Positions 8,460-17,877 of a stretch of 64,000 nucleotides of DNA are shown one piece after another. Where the stretch lies: contig NZ_CABVII010000018.1 of the NCBI RefSeq assembly GCF_902497995.1, positions 62,001-126,000 of the forward strand. Direction: 5' to 3'. Within the stretch, counting starts at the first letter, position 1; each line of letters starts with the position of its first letter. The notes beneath the pieces were generated by a model that was not told the DNA's origin, did not search any database, and saw nothing but the letters and a program-made list of their open reading frames with translations. A program made the position numbers and the translations under genes. The DNA comes from Pseudomonas fluorescens (GTDB taxonomy: Bacteria > Pseudomonadota > Gammaproteobacteria > Pseudomonadales > Pseudomonadaceae).

Positions 8460-8597
8460 CCGATTCAACGCCAGCAGCGACGCCGTGCGCGAACACGGCT
8501 TGCGCAGCGCGTTATCATCTGACCGGCCTACCCAACTCGCGGAAGCGGCATCAGCTCGCCGAACACCGCGCCCCTCCCATCCGACGGGAGCGGTTGC

Positions 8598-8903
8598 CTA
8601 CACCGATCCCGGGATGACCCGAAAGCTTCTCGCCGAACCGCGCGCACCCGCCATTCGACGGTCGGACTTCTCCTCGAGTTGGATGGCGAAATCCAAGGCC
8701 TCCCGGTAGTTATGGAAGGTCCAGGTCTTGCCAGTATATCGCTCGACGACCTGGAAGAGACCGAGCTTCTGGGCCACCACTTGAAAGCGAACACCGCGGC
8801 GCGACTTCAGTCGATTGCGCCAGTAGAAATCGATGGATGCTGCATCGGAGTGGACGAGCAAGTCGCCGAGCTCATCGATGCGCTGCTGAAAGGATGGATG
8901 CAT
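8598..8903 (-). CDS. Hypothetical protein, about 101 aa
   Basis: Not recognised. The ATG at 8903 is preceded by GAGGATCAGAC, a fair ribosome site; a further in-frame ATG upstream (8942) has none. The protein is soluble and basic-to-neutral, with protein-like stretches (QRIDELGDLLVHSDAAS; VVERYTGKTWTFHNYREALDF), which suggest a small mixed alpha/beta domain. It converges on tsdA with a 138-bp gap holding only a short hairpin (8482-8499). No function can be assigned. Confidence 0.5.
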   Translation of the reverse strand: MHPSFQQRIDELGDLLVHSDAASIDFYWRNRLKSRRGVRFQVVAQKLGLFQVVERYTGKTWTFHNYREALDFAIQLEEKSDRRMAGARGSARSFRVIPGSV

Positions 8904-9264
8904 GTCTGATCCTCGAAGTGGGGAACATGTATTCGTAAACATGTTTTTGCTCGAGTTTTGCTCGTTTTAGCTCAAATAACCTTAGCCCTGACCGGCATTT
9001 GGGCAAGAAAAATTCTTCGCCAGGTCAAATTGTGTTGCGATAAAGCTAATGCCCAATAGAAATGAAGGGATATGCCCATTGATTGGATTGGGGTCCCACT
9101 CGAATTGAATCTTTGCACCGTCCTGCAAAAAAGTATCAGTCAGCATGCTCTCACGCGTTAGCCACGGCCTTCCTTCGATGGGATTCTTGCGGCAGCACCA
9201 GCCGATCTTGTCATGCGCACTTCGGCTGCCGCTTTATCTACAACTACAAAAAAAAGGAACAACC
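8904..9264. other. Intergenic region with inverted repeat
   Basis: No gene is seen. AACATG (8924-8929) and CATGTT (8940-8945) form an inverted repeat just upstream of the hypothetical gene, and TTTTGCTCGAGTTTTGCTCG is an adjacent 9-bp direct repeat. The remainder is moderately AT-rich and should hold the promoters of the divergent neighbours. Confidence 0.5.
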
Positions 9265-10581
9265 ATGGTCACTCGCGAGTCGTCTCGAGGATTGTTGCTG
9301 GGCATGCCTGTATGTCTGATATGGGGTTACGTTGCCATTGCTCTGTTTATGACAGGGGACGGCATTGAGCTGGCTTTCCTGTCGCGGTACATCGTCGACC
9401 TGGGTTTCACTCCGACCCAGGCTTCCTTTCTGTTCACGGTGTATGGCCTGCTCGCCGCCTTGTCCAGCTGGAGTTCCGGTGTGCTGGCCGAGACCTTCGG
9501 CCCGCGTCGAATCATGTTGGTCGGCGTCGTGGCCTGGCTGGTCTTCCATGGGTTGTTTCTGACATTCGGCCTGAGCGCACAGAACTACCCCTTGATGGTG
9601 CTTTTCTACGGCATCCGCGGGCTTGCCTACCCCTTGTTCATCTACGCATTCCTGGTCTGGATTGCTCAGGTAACGCCCGGTGCTCGCCTTGCTTCAGCGA
9701 TGGGTTGGTACTGGACCATGTATTCCATCGGTATCGGTTTTCTCGGGACGTATCTTCCGAGCCTGAGCATCTCGCGGATCGGTTTTATCGGCACGCTGTG
9801 GATGGCGACATTCTGGGTCGCGCTGGCTGCGGTGTTGATTGTGTTCATGGTCAAGGATCGAGGCGCGGCAACGGCGGACACACCTAAACGCCTCGCCGAA
9901 CGTTTGCGCGAGTTGAGCCGAGGGGTCACGATCCTCTTCGATCAACGCAGCATTCTGATCACGGCCATCGTGCGAATTATCTGCAACCTGACGCTGTTCG
10001 GCTTTCCGGTCATCATGCCGCTGTACCTGACGTCGGCCGAGATCGGTTTCACCATGGAGCAATGGTTGCATCTGTGGGGTGTGATGTTCATCGTCACCAT
10101 TTTCACCAATGTGATGTGGGGCTGGGTCGGTGACCGGATCGGCTGGCTACGGCAGATGCGCTGGTTCGGTTGTGTCGGCGGCGCGCTGGCGACCCTGGCG
10201 TTTTATTACTTGCCCCTGATGTATGGCGCCCACTTCGAACTGGCCATCGTCGCCGCGGTTGCACTGGGAATCTGCGTCTCGGCGTTCGTGCCCATGGGCG
10301 CGGTCTTTCTCGCTATTGCCCCTGAGCGTCAGGGGGCGGCCATTTCTGCCCACAACCTGGCCGCCGGCCTGTCGAATTTCATGGGGCCGGCCATTGCGAC
10401 GCTGACGATTTCCTGGCTGGGGGTGCAAGGGGTGGTGTGGGTCTATGCAGCGTTGTACCTGGTGGGCGCGGTGTTGACCTGTTTCATTCGCGTCGAGCAA
10501 CCCGGACTCGGGACGGACACCGAGCCGGTTCCGCATTTCCCGACCCGGGCCCGTCCTGAGTGTTCAGATCTCGCTCGCTGA
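9265..10581 (+). CDS. MFS transporter, RbtT/DalT/CsbX type
   Basis: 438 aa, twelve predicted membrane segments. The N-terminal part (GYVAIALFMTGDGIELAFLS) and the long YPLFIYAFLVW segment resemble the RbtT/DalT/CsbX group, whose characterised members import pentitols such as ribitol and D-arabinitol. The start at 9265 follows AAAAGGAAC; the frame opens 120 nt earlier without a ribosome site. It converges with another MFS gene only 16 bp away. A polyol or sugar-acid substrate fits the nearby sugar isomerase-like gene, but this is inference. Confidence 0.8.
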   Translation: MVTRESSRGLLLGMPVCLIWGYVAIALFMTGDGIELAFLSRYIVDLGFTPTQASFLFTVYGLLAALSSWSSGVLAETFGPRRIMLVGVVAWLVFHGLFLTFGLSAQNYPLMVLFYGIRGLAYPLFIYAFLVWIAQVTPGARLASAMGWYWTMYSIGIGFLGTYLPSLSISRIGFIGTLWMATFWVALAAVLIVFMVKDRGAATADTPKRLAERLRELSRGVTILFDQRSILITAIVRIICNLTLFGFPVIMPLYLTSAEIGFTMEQWLHLWGVMFIVTIFTNVMWGWVGDRIGWLRQMRWFGCVGGALATLAFYYLPLMYGAHFELAIVAAVALGICVSAFVPMGAVFLAIAPERQGAAISAHNLAAGLSNFMGPAIATLTISWLGVQGVVWVYAALYLVGAVLTCFIRVEQPGLGTDTEPVPHFPTRARPECSDLAR

Positions 10582-10597
10582 TGACAGGTCGCGCCGG

Positions 10598-11863
10598 TCA
10601 GGTTTGCGCTGCACTGACCTCACCGGTCGCCGTGGCTTTATTGCGCACGCTCCTGTACAGCAGGCTGGACACCATGAATCCAACAATGGCCAACAGGCTC
10701 ATCAGGCTGAAAACATAGTTGTAGCCTTGCTGGCCAGGGAAATGGTCGAGGATGGCGCCGTAGATGACGTAAGCGAACATGCCCGGTGCATAGCCGATCA
10801 GGCAGCCGATACCGAACGCTGAACCGGTGATGTGTTGAGGGATGCCGACTTCACCCATGGGCGCCCAGAACACGCCGCGCATGGAAAACACAATCAGCGC
10901 GAAGGACAGCGTGGCTGCCATGCCCGCATAGATGAACCCCGGGTTTTTCGGGATCAGCATGATCACGCCCATCAGCGGCAGCAAGGCCAGGAATGCCCAC
11001 TTCAAATAACGGCTGGTGCTCTTGAACTGCTTGTCGGCAATGAAACCACCGGCGGGGCCGCCCAGGATCTTGAGGAAGTACTGGTTGATGATGCCGTAGG
11101 CGCCCACCAGTGCCACGGGCAGCCCGTACATTTCCTTGAGGTAGGGAATGAAATAGGTCAGGCCACAGTAGACGATGTAGACCATGAACACGTTGAGGCT
11201 GACCAGCCAGATGCCCGGCACCTTGATGGCTTCGAGGAGGTTCGACAAACCGTTCTTCGGTTTGGCAGTCGACTGCGCGCTGCCGCCCTTGAGCAGGAAC
11301 CAGGTCAGGGTTCCGGCAAGAATGTCGATGACCGAGTAGAAGAGGATGGCCGATTTCAGACCGGTTTCACCGGAGCCCATGGCCACGAAGACGCCCAGCG
11401 CCGAAAAAGCCACCAGCGTGTCAATGACGCCACGCCCACCTTCCAGCAGTCCAAACAACCGCCCCTGTTCCTGATCGTCACCCAGATTGCGGATGGCTTT
11501 GAGCAGCGAGGGCCAGAAGATGCAGTCGGCGCAGACGGCCAGCAGGCTGAACACGATCAGCAGATTGCTGAACGGCGGAAAGGTCGCCAGATACAGGCCC
11601 AGGCCACCGGTACCGATCAGACCGATGGGGATCAGTTTGCGCGTGTCGTAGCGGTCCGCCAGAATACCGCCGACCACGAACAACGCGGTGGCGATGATGG
11701 CGTTGGCGCTCAACAGCAGGCCGATCTCAGTGTGACTCAAGCCCATGAATTCTTGCATGGGTATGTAGAAGGCGTCCTTGAGGTTCGCCAGCTTGTAGAT
11801 GGTGCCGCCACCGAGGATGAGAATCAGGAATCTGAGCCATTTGGCCTTGTCACGAGTTGTCAT
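10598..11863 (-). CDS. MFS transporter
   Basis: 421 aa, twelve predicted membrane segments in two halves with a cytoplasmic loop near residues 205-220. The MFS loop signature is recognisable after TM2 (GGILADRYDTRKLIP). GGAG lies before the ATG. It follows the isomerase-like gene by 20 bp on the same strand, so the two are probably one operon supplying and processing a small sugar-type substrate. The subfamily is not certain. Confidence 0.85.
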   Translation of the reverse strand: MTTRDKAKWLRFLILILGGGTIYKLANLKDAFYIPMQEFMGLSHTEIGLLLSANAIIATALFVVGGILADRYDTRKLIPIGLIGTGGLGLYLATFPPFSNLLIVFSLLAVCADCIFWPSLLKAIRNLGDDQEQGRLFGLLEGGRGVIDTLVAFSALGVFVAMGSGETGLKSAILFYSVIDILAGTLTWFLLKGGSAQSTAKPKNGLSNLLEAIKVPGIWLVSLNVFMVYIVYCGLTYFIPYLKEMYGLPVALVGAYGIINQYFLKILGGPAGGFIADKQFKSTSRYLKWAFLALLPLMGVIMLIPKNPGFIYAGMAATLSFALIVFSMRGVFWAPMGEVGIPQHITGSAFGIGCLIGYAPGMFAYVIYGAILDHFPGQQGYNYVFSLMSLLAIVGFMVSSLLYRSVRNKATATGEVSAAQT

Positions 11864-11883
11864 TATTGTTCTCCACGTCAGGT

Positions 11884-12954
11884 TCAGGCGTTTTCGCGGG
11901 TGGCCAGGGTCAACTCGGCCAGGGTTCGGAACTCGGCCAGCAGGCTGCGTACATAGGCGACCTGGTTATTCGCCCAGCGGTGTTCATCGGCCAGCATTCG
12001 CTCCAGCGAATAGCCGACTGGCAGGGCGGTTTCACTCATTTCCCGGTACGCAATGAAGGGATCGGCTGCCTCGACGGTCTGGCGGAACGCCGGGGCGACG
12101 TAGTGATTTTCCTGCTCGAGAATGAACGCGATCACTTGCGGGGTTGAGTCGCCGAGCATCAACAGTTCGAACAGCATGCGTGCGCTGGGCAGGTCGTCTT
12201 CGTCGCTGCCCTGCAGCACGCCGTAATGGCCGAAGCCGTTTTGCTCGGGGACGATGCGCACACCCTTGAGGTGGGTCTGGCGTATGTGCGGCGCCAGGGT
12301 CCGCAGCGCCTGCAGGGGCTGTTCGCAGGCATTGATCATGTTGCCGAAGTCGAACAAGGCGTGCAGGCGAGGGTGGTTCAGCCGGGTCAGCAGTTGCGCG
12401 ATCTCGGCGCTCTTGAGTTCCTCATGCTGCTCGAAGTCGAAGAACAGGTCGTGCTCATCTGCCTGCTGCGCGAGGTAATGCAGGTCTGACTCGATCACGT
12501 CCATGACCCGGGACAGCGTCCCCTCGTAGCGTGAGTAAACGCGGATGTTGCGGGTGCCCAGGGCCTTGGCAATGGCGATCACCTGATCGACATCTTTTTT
12601 CAGCGTGCTGCTGATTTCCAGGTGCACATCCAGTCCCAGCGCATTGGCCTTGTCGGCAAACGCCTGCAGCTGTGCGGGTGTCATTTGGCTCAGGCTGTTT
12701 TCCTCGCCGTCCAGCAAATGCAGGCTCAGACCTTGCAACTCGTGACGATAGGCGAAGTCCAGCAGGTCGGCAGGTGTGACACGGCCATGGGTGAGGTTGG
12801 TCAGCAAGGGATAGGCATGCGCAAACAAGCGCATCTGCCCAAGCCGGTCGAGCAGTTGGCCGGCCAGTGCCTGCGTCAGCAGGGGAGGGGTTCCGGCCCC
12901 GGCAGCCTTGTGGCTGAGCAAGGCATTGAATCGCTCTTGGATCTTATTGTTCAT
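11884..12954 (-). CDS. Sugar phosphate isomerase/epimerase-like TIM-barrel protein
   Basis: 356 aa. AP-endonuclease-2/xylose-isomerase-like TIM barrel: candidate metal ligands are Glu in FDFEQHEE, Asp in LFDFGNMIN and His in HLKGVRI. Family members isomerise or epimerise sugars, sugar acids or inositols with a divalent metal. ATG at 12954 was preferred over 12963 because AGGA is 9 nt before it and only 2 nt before the other. It is co-directional with the MFS gene downstream and 112 bp after the MocR gene. Substrate unknown. Confidence 0.8.
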   Translation of the reverse strand: MNNKIQERFNALLSHKAAGAGTPPLLTQALAGQLLDRLGQMRLFAHAYPLLTNLTHGRVTPADLLDFAYRHELQGLSLHLLDGEENSLSQMTPAQLQAFADKANALGLDVHLEISSTLKKDVDQVIAIAKALGTRNIRVYSRYEGTLSRVMDVIESDLHYLAQQADEHDLFFDFEQHEELKSAEIAQLLTRLNHPRLHALFDFGNMINACEQPLQALRTLAPHIRQTHLKGVRIVPEQNGFGHYGVLQGSDEDDLPSARMLFELLMLGDSTPQVIAFILEQENHYVAPAFRQTVEAADPFIAYREMSETALPVGYSLERMLADEHRWANNQVAYVRSLLAEFRTLAELTLATRENA

Positions 12955-13066
12955 TCGAGTCATTCCTGGTTCAGACGCCGGGTCTACCGGCGCAACCTTT
13001 ATCGCGCCAGTCAGGAACTCTCGATAGATCCATTATCAGTTAAATCATAGGACCACTTGCCTTGCT

Positions 13067-14578
13067 TCAAGTGGCCTGTTGCAGGTACCCCAATCTGCTC
13101 AAGGCTTGGGCAAGTGCTTCGACGCGCTCCTCGGCCTGGTCCTCAGGCGTGCCGGCAAAACCGATCAATAGAGCAGGTGGCAGGACATGCTCGATGCAGT
13201 AGTCGCTCAGCGCATAGGTGTAAATATTATGCCTGGCCAGTTCCTTGGCGATGGCGTCGTCATCAAGTTGCGGTGGCAGCCAGGCGATCAGATGCATGCC
13301 GGCTTCCACCGGGGTGATCTTGAAGAAATCGCCCAGCCGTTGTTGCAGTTGCTCGACCAGTGCTTGCTGGCGAGCCTGGTACAGCGCCCGCATGCGGCGA
13401 ATATGGCCGAGGAAGTGGCCTTCGCGCATGAAGTCTGCTGTCACGGCCTGCAGCAGTGTGGGCGGGCTGCGATCCATGACCGCGCGCAGGGTGCAGAAGG
13501 GTTCGATCAAGGCGTGCGGCAGTATCACGTAACCCAGTCGTAGCGAGGGGAAGAGCACTTTGCTGAACGTTCCGACGTAGATCACCCGGGCCCATTGGTC
13601 CATGGCGTAGAGTGCAGGCAGGGGGCGGCCATTGTAGCGGAACTCACTGTCGCAATCGTCCTCGATGATCCAGCTCTGATACTGCGCGGCCCAGTCGATG
13701 AGTGCCTGGCGCCGCGCATAACTCATGGTGACGCCCAAGGGATGCTGACGAGAAGGCGTAGTAAACACCAGGCGGGCGTCAGGGCACCGAGCCAGGCCTT
13801 GCTGGATATCGATCCCCTGTTCGTCGATAGGCAACGGGACCACCAGACCACCCTGAGCCTGGAGTGCGATTCGCGCCGCGATATGCCCCGGATCCTCCAT
13901 CCATACGCTGTCCTGTGGATTTAGCAAGAGCATGCCCAGCAGGTTAAAGGCTTGCTGGGCGCCGGAAACGATGACCACCTGCTCGGCACTGCAGTCGATT
14001 CCACGGGAATCAAAGACGTATTCAGCAATCGCCTTGCGCAGGGCCAGCAATCCTTGCAGTTCGCCATAGCCGAGCATGGCCTTGGTTGGCTTGTGCAGGT
14101 GGCGGTTCATCAGACGTTTCCAGACAGCTTGCGGGAACGCGTCGTAAGCGCTGTGGCTGGGCAGGAATGAGGTTGGGCTCCCGGCGGCCCAGCCGGAATA
14201 GGAAACTCCTTGGAAATGATTGCTGCGCAGGGACAACATGGACTGGCTCAGGTCGGACAGGCGCGGGGGCTGGCGCTGCTGCTCGTCGTCGGCAATCCCT
14301 CGACGCTCCCACTCATCGCCGACATAGGTGCCCGCCCCGGTGCGCGAGGCCAGGAAACCTTCGGCAATCAGCTGATCGAAGGCATTGAGAATGGTGATCC
14401 GTGACAGCGCCAGTTCTTTGCTCAGGGTCCGCGTCGACGGCAGGCGCACGCCCCCTTGCATTTTGCCACTGAGAATCTGTTTGCGGATCTGCAAATAGAG
14501 TTGGCGGTACAGGGGGATGGCACTGGCACGGTCCAGCTCGATAGCCGACAGCAGCAAACCTGCAGGGGATTTCATCAC
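13067..14578 (-). CDS. MocR-family regulator (GntR HTH plus aminotransferase domain)
   Basis: 503 aa. N-terminal winged helix of GntR type (about 20-90, LPSTRTLSKELALSR) joined to a fold-type I aminotransferase domain (about 130-495). The PLP-lysine segment is present (GTFSKVLFPSLRLGY), as is the Asp region (IIEDDCDSEF). MocR proteins use PLP adducts of amines or amino acids as signals and act as activators or repressors. It is divergent from the TauD/BKACE operon, with direct repeats between them, and is its likely regulator. The presence of a PLP sensor hints that the pathway substrate may be an amine. Confidence 0.92.
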   Translation of the reverse strand: MMKSPAGLLLSAIELDRASAIPLYRQLYLQIRKQILSGKMQGGVRLPSTRTLSKELALSRITILNAFDQLIAEGFLASRTGAGTYVGDEWERRGIADDEQQRQPPRLSDLSQSMLSLRSNHFQGVSYSGWAAGSPTSFLPSHSAYDAFPQAVWKRLMNRHLHKPTKAMLGYGELQGLLALRKAIAEYVFDSRGIDCSAEQVVIVSGAQQAFNLLGMLLLNPQDSVWMEDPGHIAARIALQAQGGLVVPLPIDEQGIDIQQGLARCPDARLVFTTPSRQHPLGVTMSYARRQALIDWAAQYQSWIIEDDCDSEFRYNGRPLPALYAMDQWARVIYVGTFSKVLFPSLRLGYVILPHALIEPFCTLRAVMDRSPPTLLQAVTADFMREGHFLGHIRRMRALYQARQQALVEQLQQRLGDFFKITPVEAGMHLIAWLPPQLDDDAIAKELARHNIYTYALSDYCIEHVLPPALLIGFAGTPEDQAEERVEALAQALSRLGYLQQAT

Positions 14579-14619
14579 ATGCTCGTCTGAGAAAGGGTGG
14601 CTTGACCTGGAACACCATC

Positions 14620-14648
14620 AGGTACCGATGTGTGCAGGGTATCGAGGG
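14620..14648. promoter_or_regulatory. Direct repeats, possible MocR binding site
   Basis: AGGTACCGATG (14620-14630) and GGGTATCGAGG (14638-14648) match at 8 of 11 positions with an 18-bp period in the divergent region. Direct repeats of about this spacing are the usual MocR/PdxR target. A TTGACC -35-like hexamer (14602-14607) lies just upstream, but no good -10 is seen. Confidence 0.5.
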
Positions 14649-14804
14649 GCACCGGATAAGTCATCCACCGCAGGCATTGCTGCCGGCGGCCAGCTGTCAT
14701 GAAATGAAAAGCCATTGTCGTCTGATGCAAAGCGGCTCGCCAGGCTGCGTCCTACAGTCCAGTCAGCGCAAATCGACGCTGCACAGACTGGAGAATAAGA
14801 AAAA

Positions 14805-15785
14805 ATGGCCAACGCCGTACGCTTCTACGAAACCGGTGGTCCCGACGTCCTACGCTATGAAGAGGTCGATGTCGGCGAACCCGGTCCAGGCCAGGTCCGT
14901 CTTCGTCACGTGGCGGTCGGTCTGAACTATGCCGACACCTATTTTCGCAATGGCACCTACCCGATCCCGATGCCGAATGGCATGGGGGTTGAAGCGTCCG
15001 GTGTGGTCCAGGCCATCGGCGAGGGGGTGACCAACGTAGAGGTGGGCGATCGCGTCACCTACACCGGTTTTCTCAACACCCTGGGTGCCTACAGTACCGA
15101 ACGCCTGATCCCGGCTGCGCCGCTGATCAAGCTGCCGGAAACCATCAGTTTCGAGACGGCTGCAGCCATGACCATGCGCGGCCTGACCTCGGCCTACCTG
15201 ATGCGGCGCATCTACGACTTCAAGCCGGGCGACAGCATTCTGCTGCACGCGGCTGCCGGGGGTGTCGGCCTGATCGTTTCGCAGTGGGCCAAGCTGCTTG
15301 GCCTGAACGTGATCGGCACCGTGTCCACCGAGGTCAAGGGTGACATTGCCCTGGCCCATGGCTGTGACCATGTCATCAATTACAGCCACGAAGATGTCGC
15401 CCAGCGCGTGCGTGAATTGACGGACGGCGTGGGCGTCAACGTGGTATTCGACAGCGTCGGCAAGAACACCTTCATGGGCTCGCTGGATTCGCTCAAGCGG
15501 CGTGGCCTGATGGTCTGCGTCGGTACCGCCTCCGGCCCGATTCCTGATTTCAATCCGGCGCTGCTGGCGATGAAAGGCTCGCTGTACATGACCCGCCCGG
15601 CGCTGGCCGATTACATCGCCGACCCGGCAGAAAAAACCGCCCTGGCCGGCGAATTGTTCGACCACGTCGGCAGTGGCCGGATCAAGATCGAGATCAACCA
15701 GCACTATGCCTTGCAGGATGCTGTCCAGGCCCATCGCGACCTGGAATCACGCAAGACCACGGGCTCGTCGATTTTCGTCATTTAA
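14805..15785 (+). CDS. NADPH:quinone oxidoreductase-like enzyme
   Basis: 326 aa, zinc-free medium-chain reductase of the quinone oxidoreductase (QorA) branch. The NADPH-binding glycine motif appears as HAAAGGVGLIVSQWAK (about 148-163), and the N-terminal GLNYADTYFRNG segment is typical. No zinc ligands are seen. Members reduce quinones or enones. GGAG precedes the ATG. First gene of the seven-gene operon; its product could recycle a quinone-like or enone by-product of the pathway (inference). Confidence 0.88.
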   Translation: MANAVRFYETGGPDVLRYEEVDVGEPGPGQVRLRHVAVGLNYADTYFRNGTYPIPMPNGMGVEASGVVQAIGEGVTNVEVGDRVTYTGFLNTLGAYSTERLIPAAPLIKLPETISFETAAAMTMRGLTSAYLMRRIYDFKPGDSILLHAAAGGVGLIVSQWAKLLGLNVIGTVSTEVKGDIALAHGCDHVINYSHEDVAQRVRELTDGVGVNVVFDSVGKNTFMGSLDSLKRRGLMVCVGTASGPIPDFNPALLAMKGSLYMTRPALADYIADPAEKTALAGELFDHVGSGRIKIEINQHYALQDAVQAHRDLESRKTTGSSIFVI

Positions 15786-15798
15786 GGAGTCGCCAGCC

Positions 15799-16647
15799 AT
15801 GAAAGTCGAACAATTGACCTGCAGCATTGGCGCCGAACTGATCGGCGTCAACCTCGCCGATGCGGTGCATGACGACGGTCTTTTTGCCGAGATTCGAGCC
15901 CAGTTGCTCCAGCATCGGGTGCTGTTCCTGCGCGACCAGGACATCAGTCGCGCGGAACACGTGGCGTTTGCCCGCCGCTTCGGCGAGCTGGAGGATCACC
16001 CGGTCGTCGGCAGCCACCCGGATCACCCGGGGCTGGTCCAGGTCTACAAGAATCCGGACAGTCCGGTCGACCGTTACGAGAACTCCTGGCACACCGACGC
16101 CACCTGGCGCGAGGCGCCGCCGCTGGGCAGCGTGCTGCGTTGCGTAGAGTGCCCGCCGGTGGGCGGCGATACCATGTGGGCCAACATGGTCGAGGCTTAC
16201 GCGCGCTTGCCGGAAGACGTGAAGCTGAAGATCGCCGACCTGCGTGCCCGCCACAGCATCGAAGCAAGCTTTGGCGCTGCCATGCCGATCGAAAAGCGTC
16301 TGGCGCTCAAGGCGATGTACCCGGATGCCGAGCACCCGGTGGTGCGCATCCACCCGGAAACCGGGGAAAAGGTGCTGTTCGTCAATGCCTTCACCACGCA
16401 CTTGAGCAACTACCACACCCCCGAGCGGGTACGCTTCGGCCAGGACGCCAACCCGGGCGCGAGCGAGCTGTTGCGTTACCTGATCAGCCAGGCCTACATC
16501 CCCGAGTTTCAGGTGCGCTGGCGCTGGAAGCCCAACAGCGTCGCCATCTGGGACAACCGCAGCACCCAGCACTACGCCGTCATGGATTACCCGCCGTGCC
16601 ATCGCAAGATGGAGCGTGCCGGGATCATTGGTGACAAGACCTACTGA
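15799..16647 (+). CDS. TauD/TfdA-family Fe(II)/2-oxoglutarate dioxygenase
   Basis: 282 aa. The iron triad is visible: His and Asp in NSWHTDATW (about 96-104), and a distal His in STQHYAVMDY, with the 2-oxoglutarate Arg expected in the CHRKMERAG segment. The family hydroxylates next to a sulfonate, ether, sulfate or carboxylate group. AAGGAG sits at ideal distance from the ATG; the longer frame upstream overlaps the oxidoreductase gene. With a YeiH-type exporter at the end of the operon, oxidative release of sulfite from an organosulfonate is a possible role. Other substrates such as a betaine are equally allowed by the sequence. Confidence 0.88.
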   Translation: MKVEQLTCSIGAELIGVNLADAVHDDGLFAEIRAQLLQHRVLFLRDQDISRAEHVAFARRFGELEDHPVVGSHPDHPGLVQVYKNPDSPVDRYENSWHTDATWREAPPLGSVLRCVECPPVGGDTMWANMVEAYARLPEDVKLKIADLRARHSIEASFGAAMPIEKRLALKAMYPDAEHPVVRIHPETGEKVLFVNAFTTHLSNYHTPERVRFGQDANPGASELLRYLISQAYIPEFQVRWRWKPNSVAIWDNRSTQHYAVMDYPPCHRKMERAGIIGDKTY

Positions 16648-16734
16648 TCGACCCTTTCTGCATTCGCACTCGTAAACACGTCTGCCCGGCACTATCCCGG
16701 GTGGGCGCGACAATCATAAGAACAGGAGTAAACC

Positions 16735-17787
16735 ATGCAATTCTTCGACGATTCCCTGCACCCGGAAAACATGGAAAAGGTGGTCATCACCGTGGCCCCG
16801 TACGGCCCCGAGTGGATGCCGGAAGACTTCCCCGAAGACATCCCGCTGACCATGGACGAACAGGTGCAAAAAGCGGTCGATTGTTATGAGGCCGGTGCCA
16901 CAGTCCTGCACTTGCATGTGCGTGAGCTGGATGGCAAGGGTTCCAAGCGCCTGTCAAAGTTCAACGAGTTGATCGCCGGTGTGCGTGAAGCCGTGCCGGA
17001 CATGATCATCCAGGTCGGTGGTTCGATTTCCTTCGCGCCGGAAAGCGATGGCGAAGCGGCCCTGTGGCTGTCGGACGATACGCGCCACATGCTGGCCGAG
17101 CTGACGCCAAAACCGGATCAGGTCACGGTGGCCATCAACACCACCCAGATGAACATCATGGAACTGCTGTATCCGGAGTACCTGGAAGGCACGTCCCTGG
17201 CCAACCCCCTGTATCAGGCGGCGTACAGCGAGATGACCGTACCGGCAGGCCCGGCCTGGGTCGCCGAGCACCTCAAGCGCCTGATGGCCAACGGCATCCA
17301 GCCGCATTTCCAGCTGACCGGCATGCATGCCATGGAAACCCTTGAGCGTCTGGTGCGCAGGGGCGTCTACAAGGGTCCGTTGAACCTGACCTGGATCGGT
17401 ATCGGTGGCGGTTTCGATGGGCCCAATCCGTTCAACTTCTTCAACTTCATCCACCGCGCGCCGGACGGTTGCACCCTGACCTCCGAGTCGCTGCTCAAGA
17501 ACGTCATGCCGTTCAACACCATGTCGATGGCCATGGGCATGCACCCGCGTGTGGGCAATGAAGACACGATCATCGATCACAAGGGCGATCGTTTCGGCTC
17601 GGTGGCGCAGATCGAGCAAACCGTGCGCATCGCTCATGAGCTGGGTCGCGAAATCGCCACCGGCAAAGAAGCCCGTGAGATTTACCGCATTGGTGTGCAG
17701 TACCAGAGCATCGAAGAAACGCTGCTGGCCAACGGTATGGCCCCCAACCGCAAGACTGGACAGAAAGGCGTGCCGCAACGCGGCTGA
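16735..17787 (+). CDS. DUF849/BKACE beta-keto acid cleavage enzyme
   Basis: 350 aa, TIM barrel of the BKACE family. The metal motif HLHVREL lies at about 60-66, with the surrounding ATVLHLHVR typical of the family. BKACE enzymes condense a beta-keto acid with acetyl-CoA to give acetoacetate and a new acyl-CoA. Known examples act on 3-keto-5-aminohexanoate and dehydrocarnitine. It is longer than the roughly 270-310 residues usual for the family. An AGGAG site precedes the ATG. Its place after a dioxygenase implies that the pathway makes a beta-keto acid. Confidence 0.85.
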   Translation: MQFFDDSLHPENMEKVVITVAPYGPEWMPEDFPEDIPLTMDEQVQKAVDCYEAGATVLHLHVRELDGKGSKRLSKFNELIAGVREAVPDMIIQVGGSISFAPESDGEAALWLSDDTRHMLAELTPKPDQVTVAINTTQMNIMELLYPEYLEGTSLANPLYQAAYSEMTVPAGPAWVAEHLKRLMANGIQPHFQLTGMHAMETLERLVRRGVYKGPLNLTWIGIGGGFDGPNPFNFFNFIHRAPDGCTLTSESLLKNVMPFNTMSMAMGMHPRVGNEDTIIDHKGDRFGSVAQIEQTVRIAHELGREIATGKEAREIYRIGVQYQSIEETLLANGMAPNRKTGQKGVPQRG

Positions 17788-17877
17788 TCGGCAGGTGAAG
17801 CGGGAGGTCAAGGCCTCCCGCTCGCCGCCCTGCAACGCGCTGATAACAACAATAAAACAAAGCTTTGAGGAGGCTGC

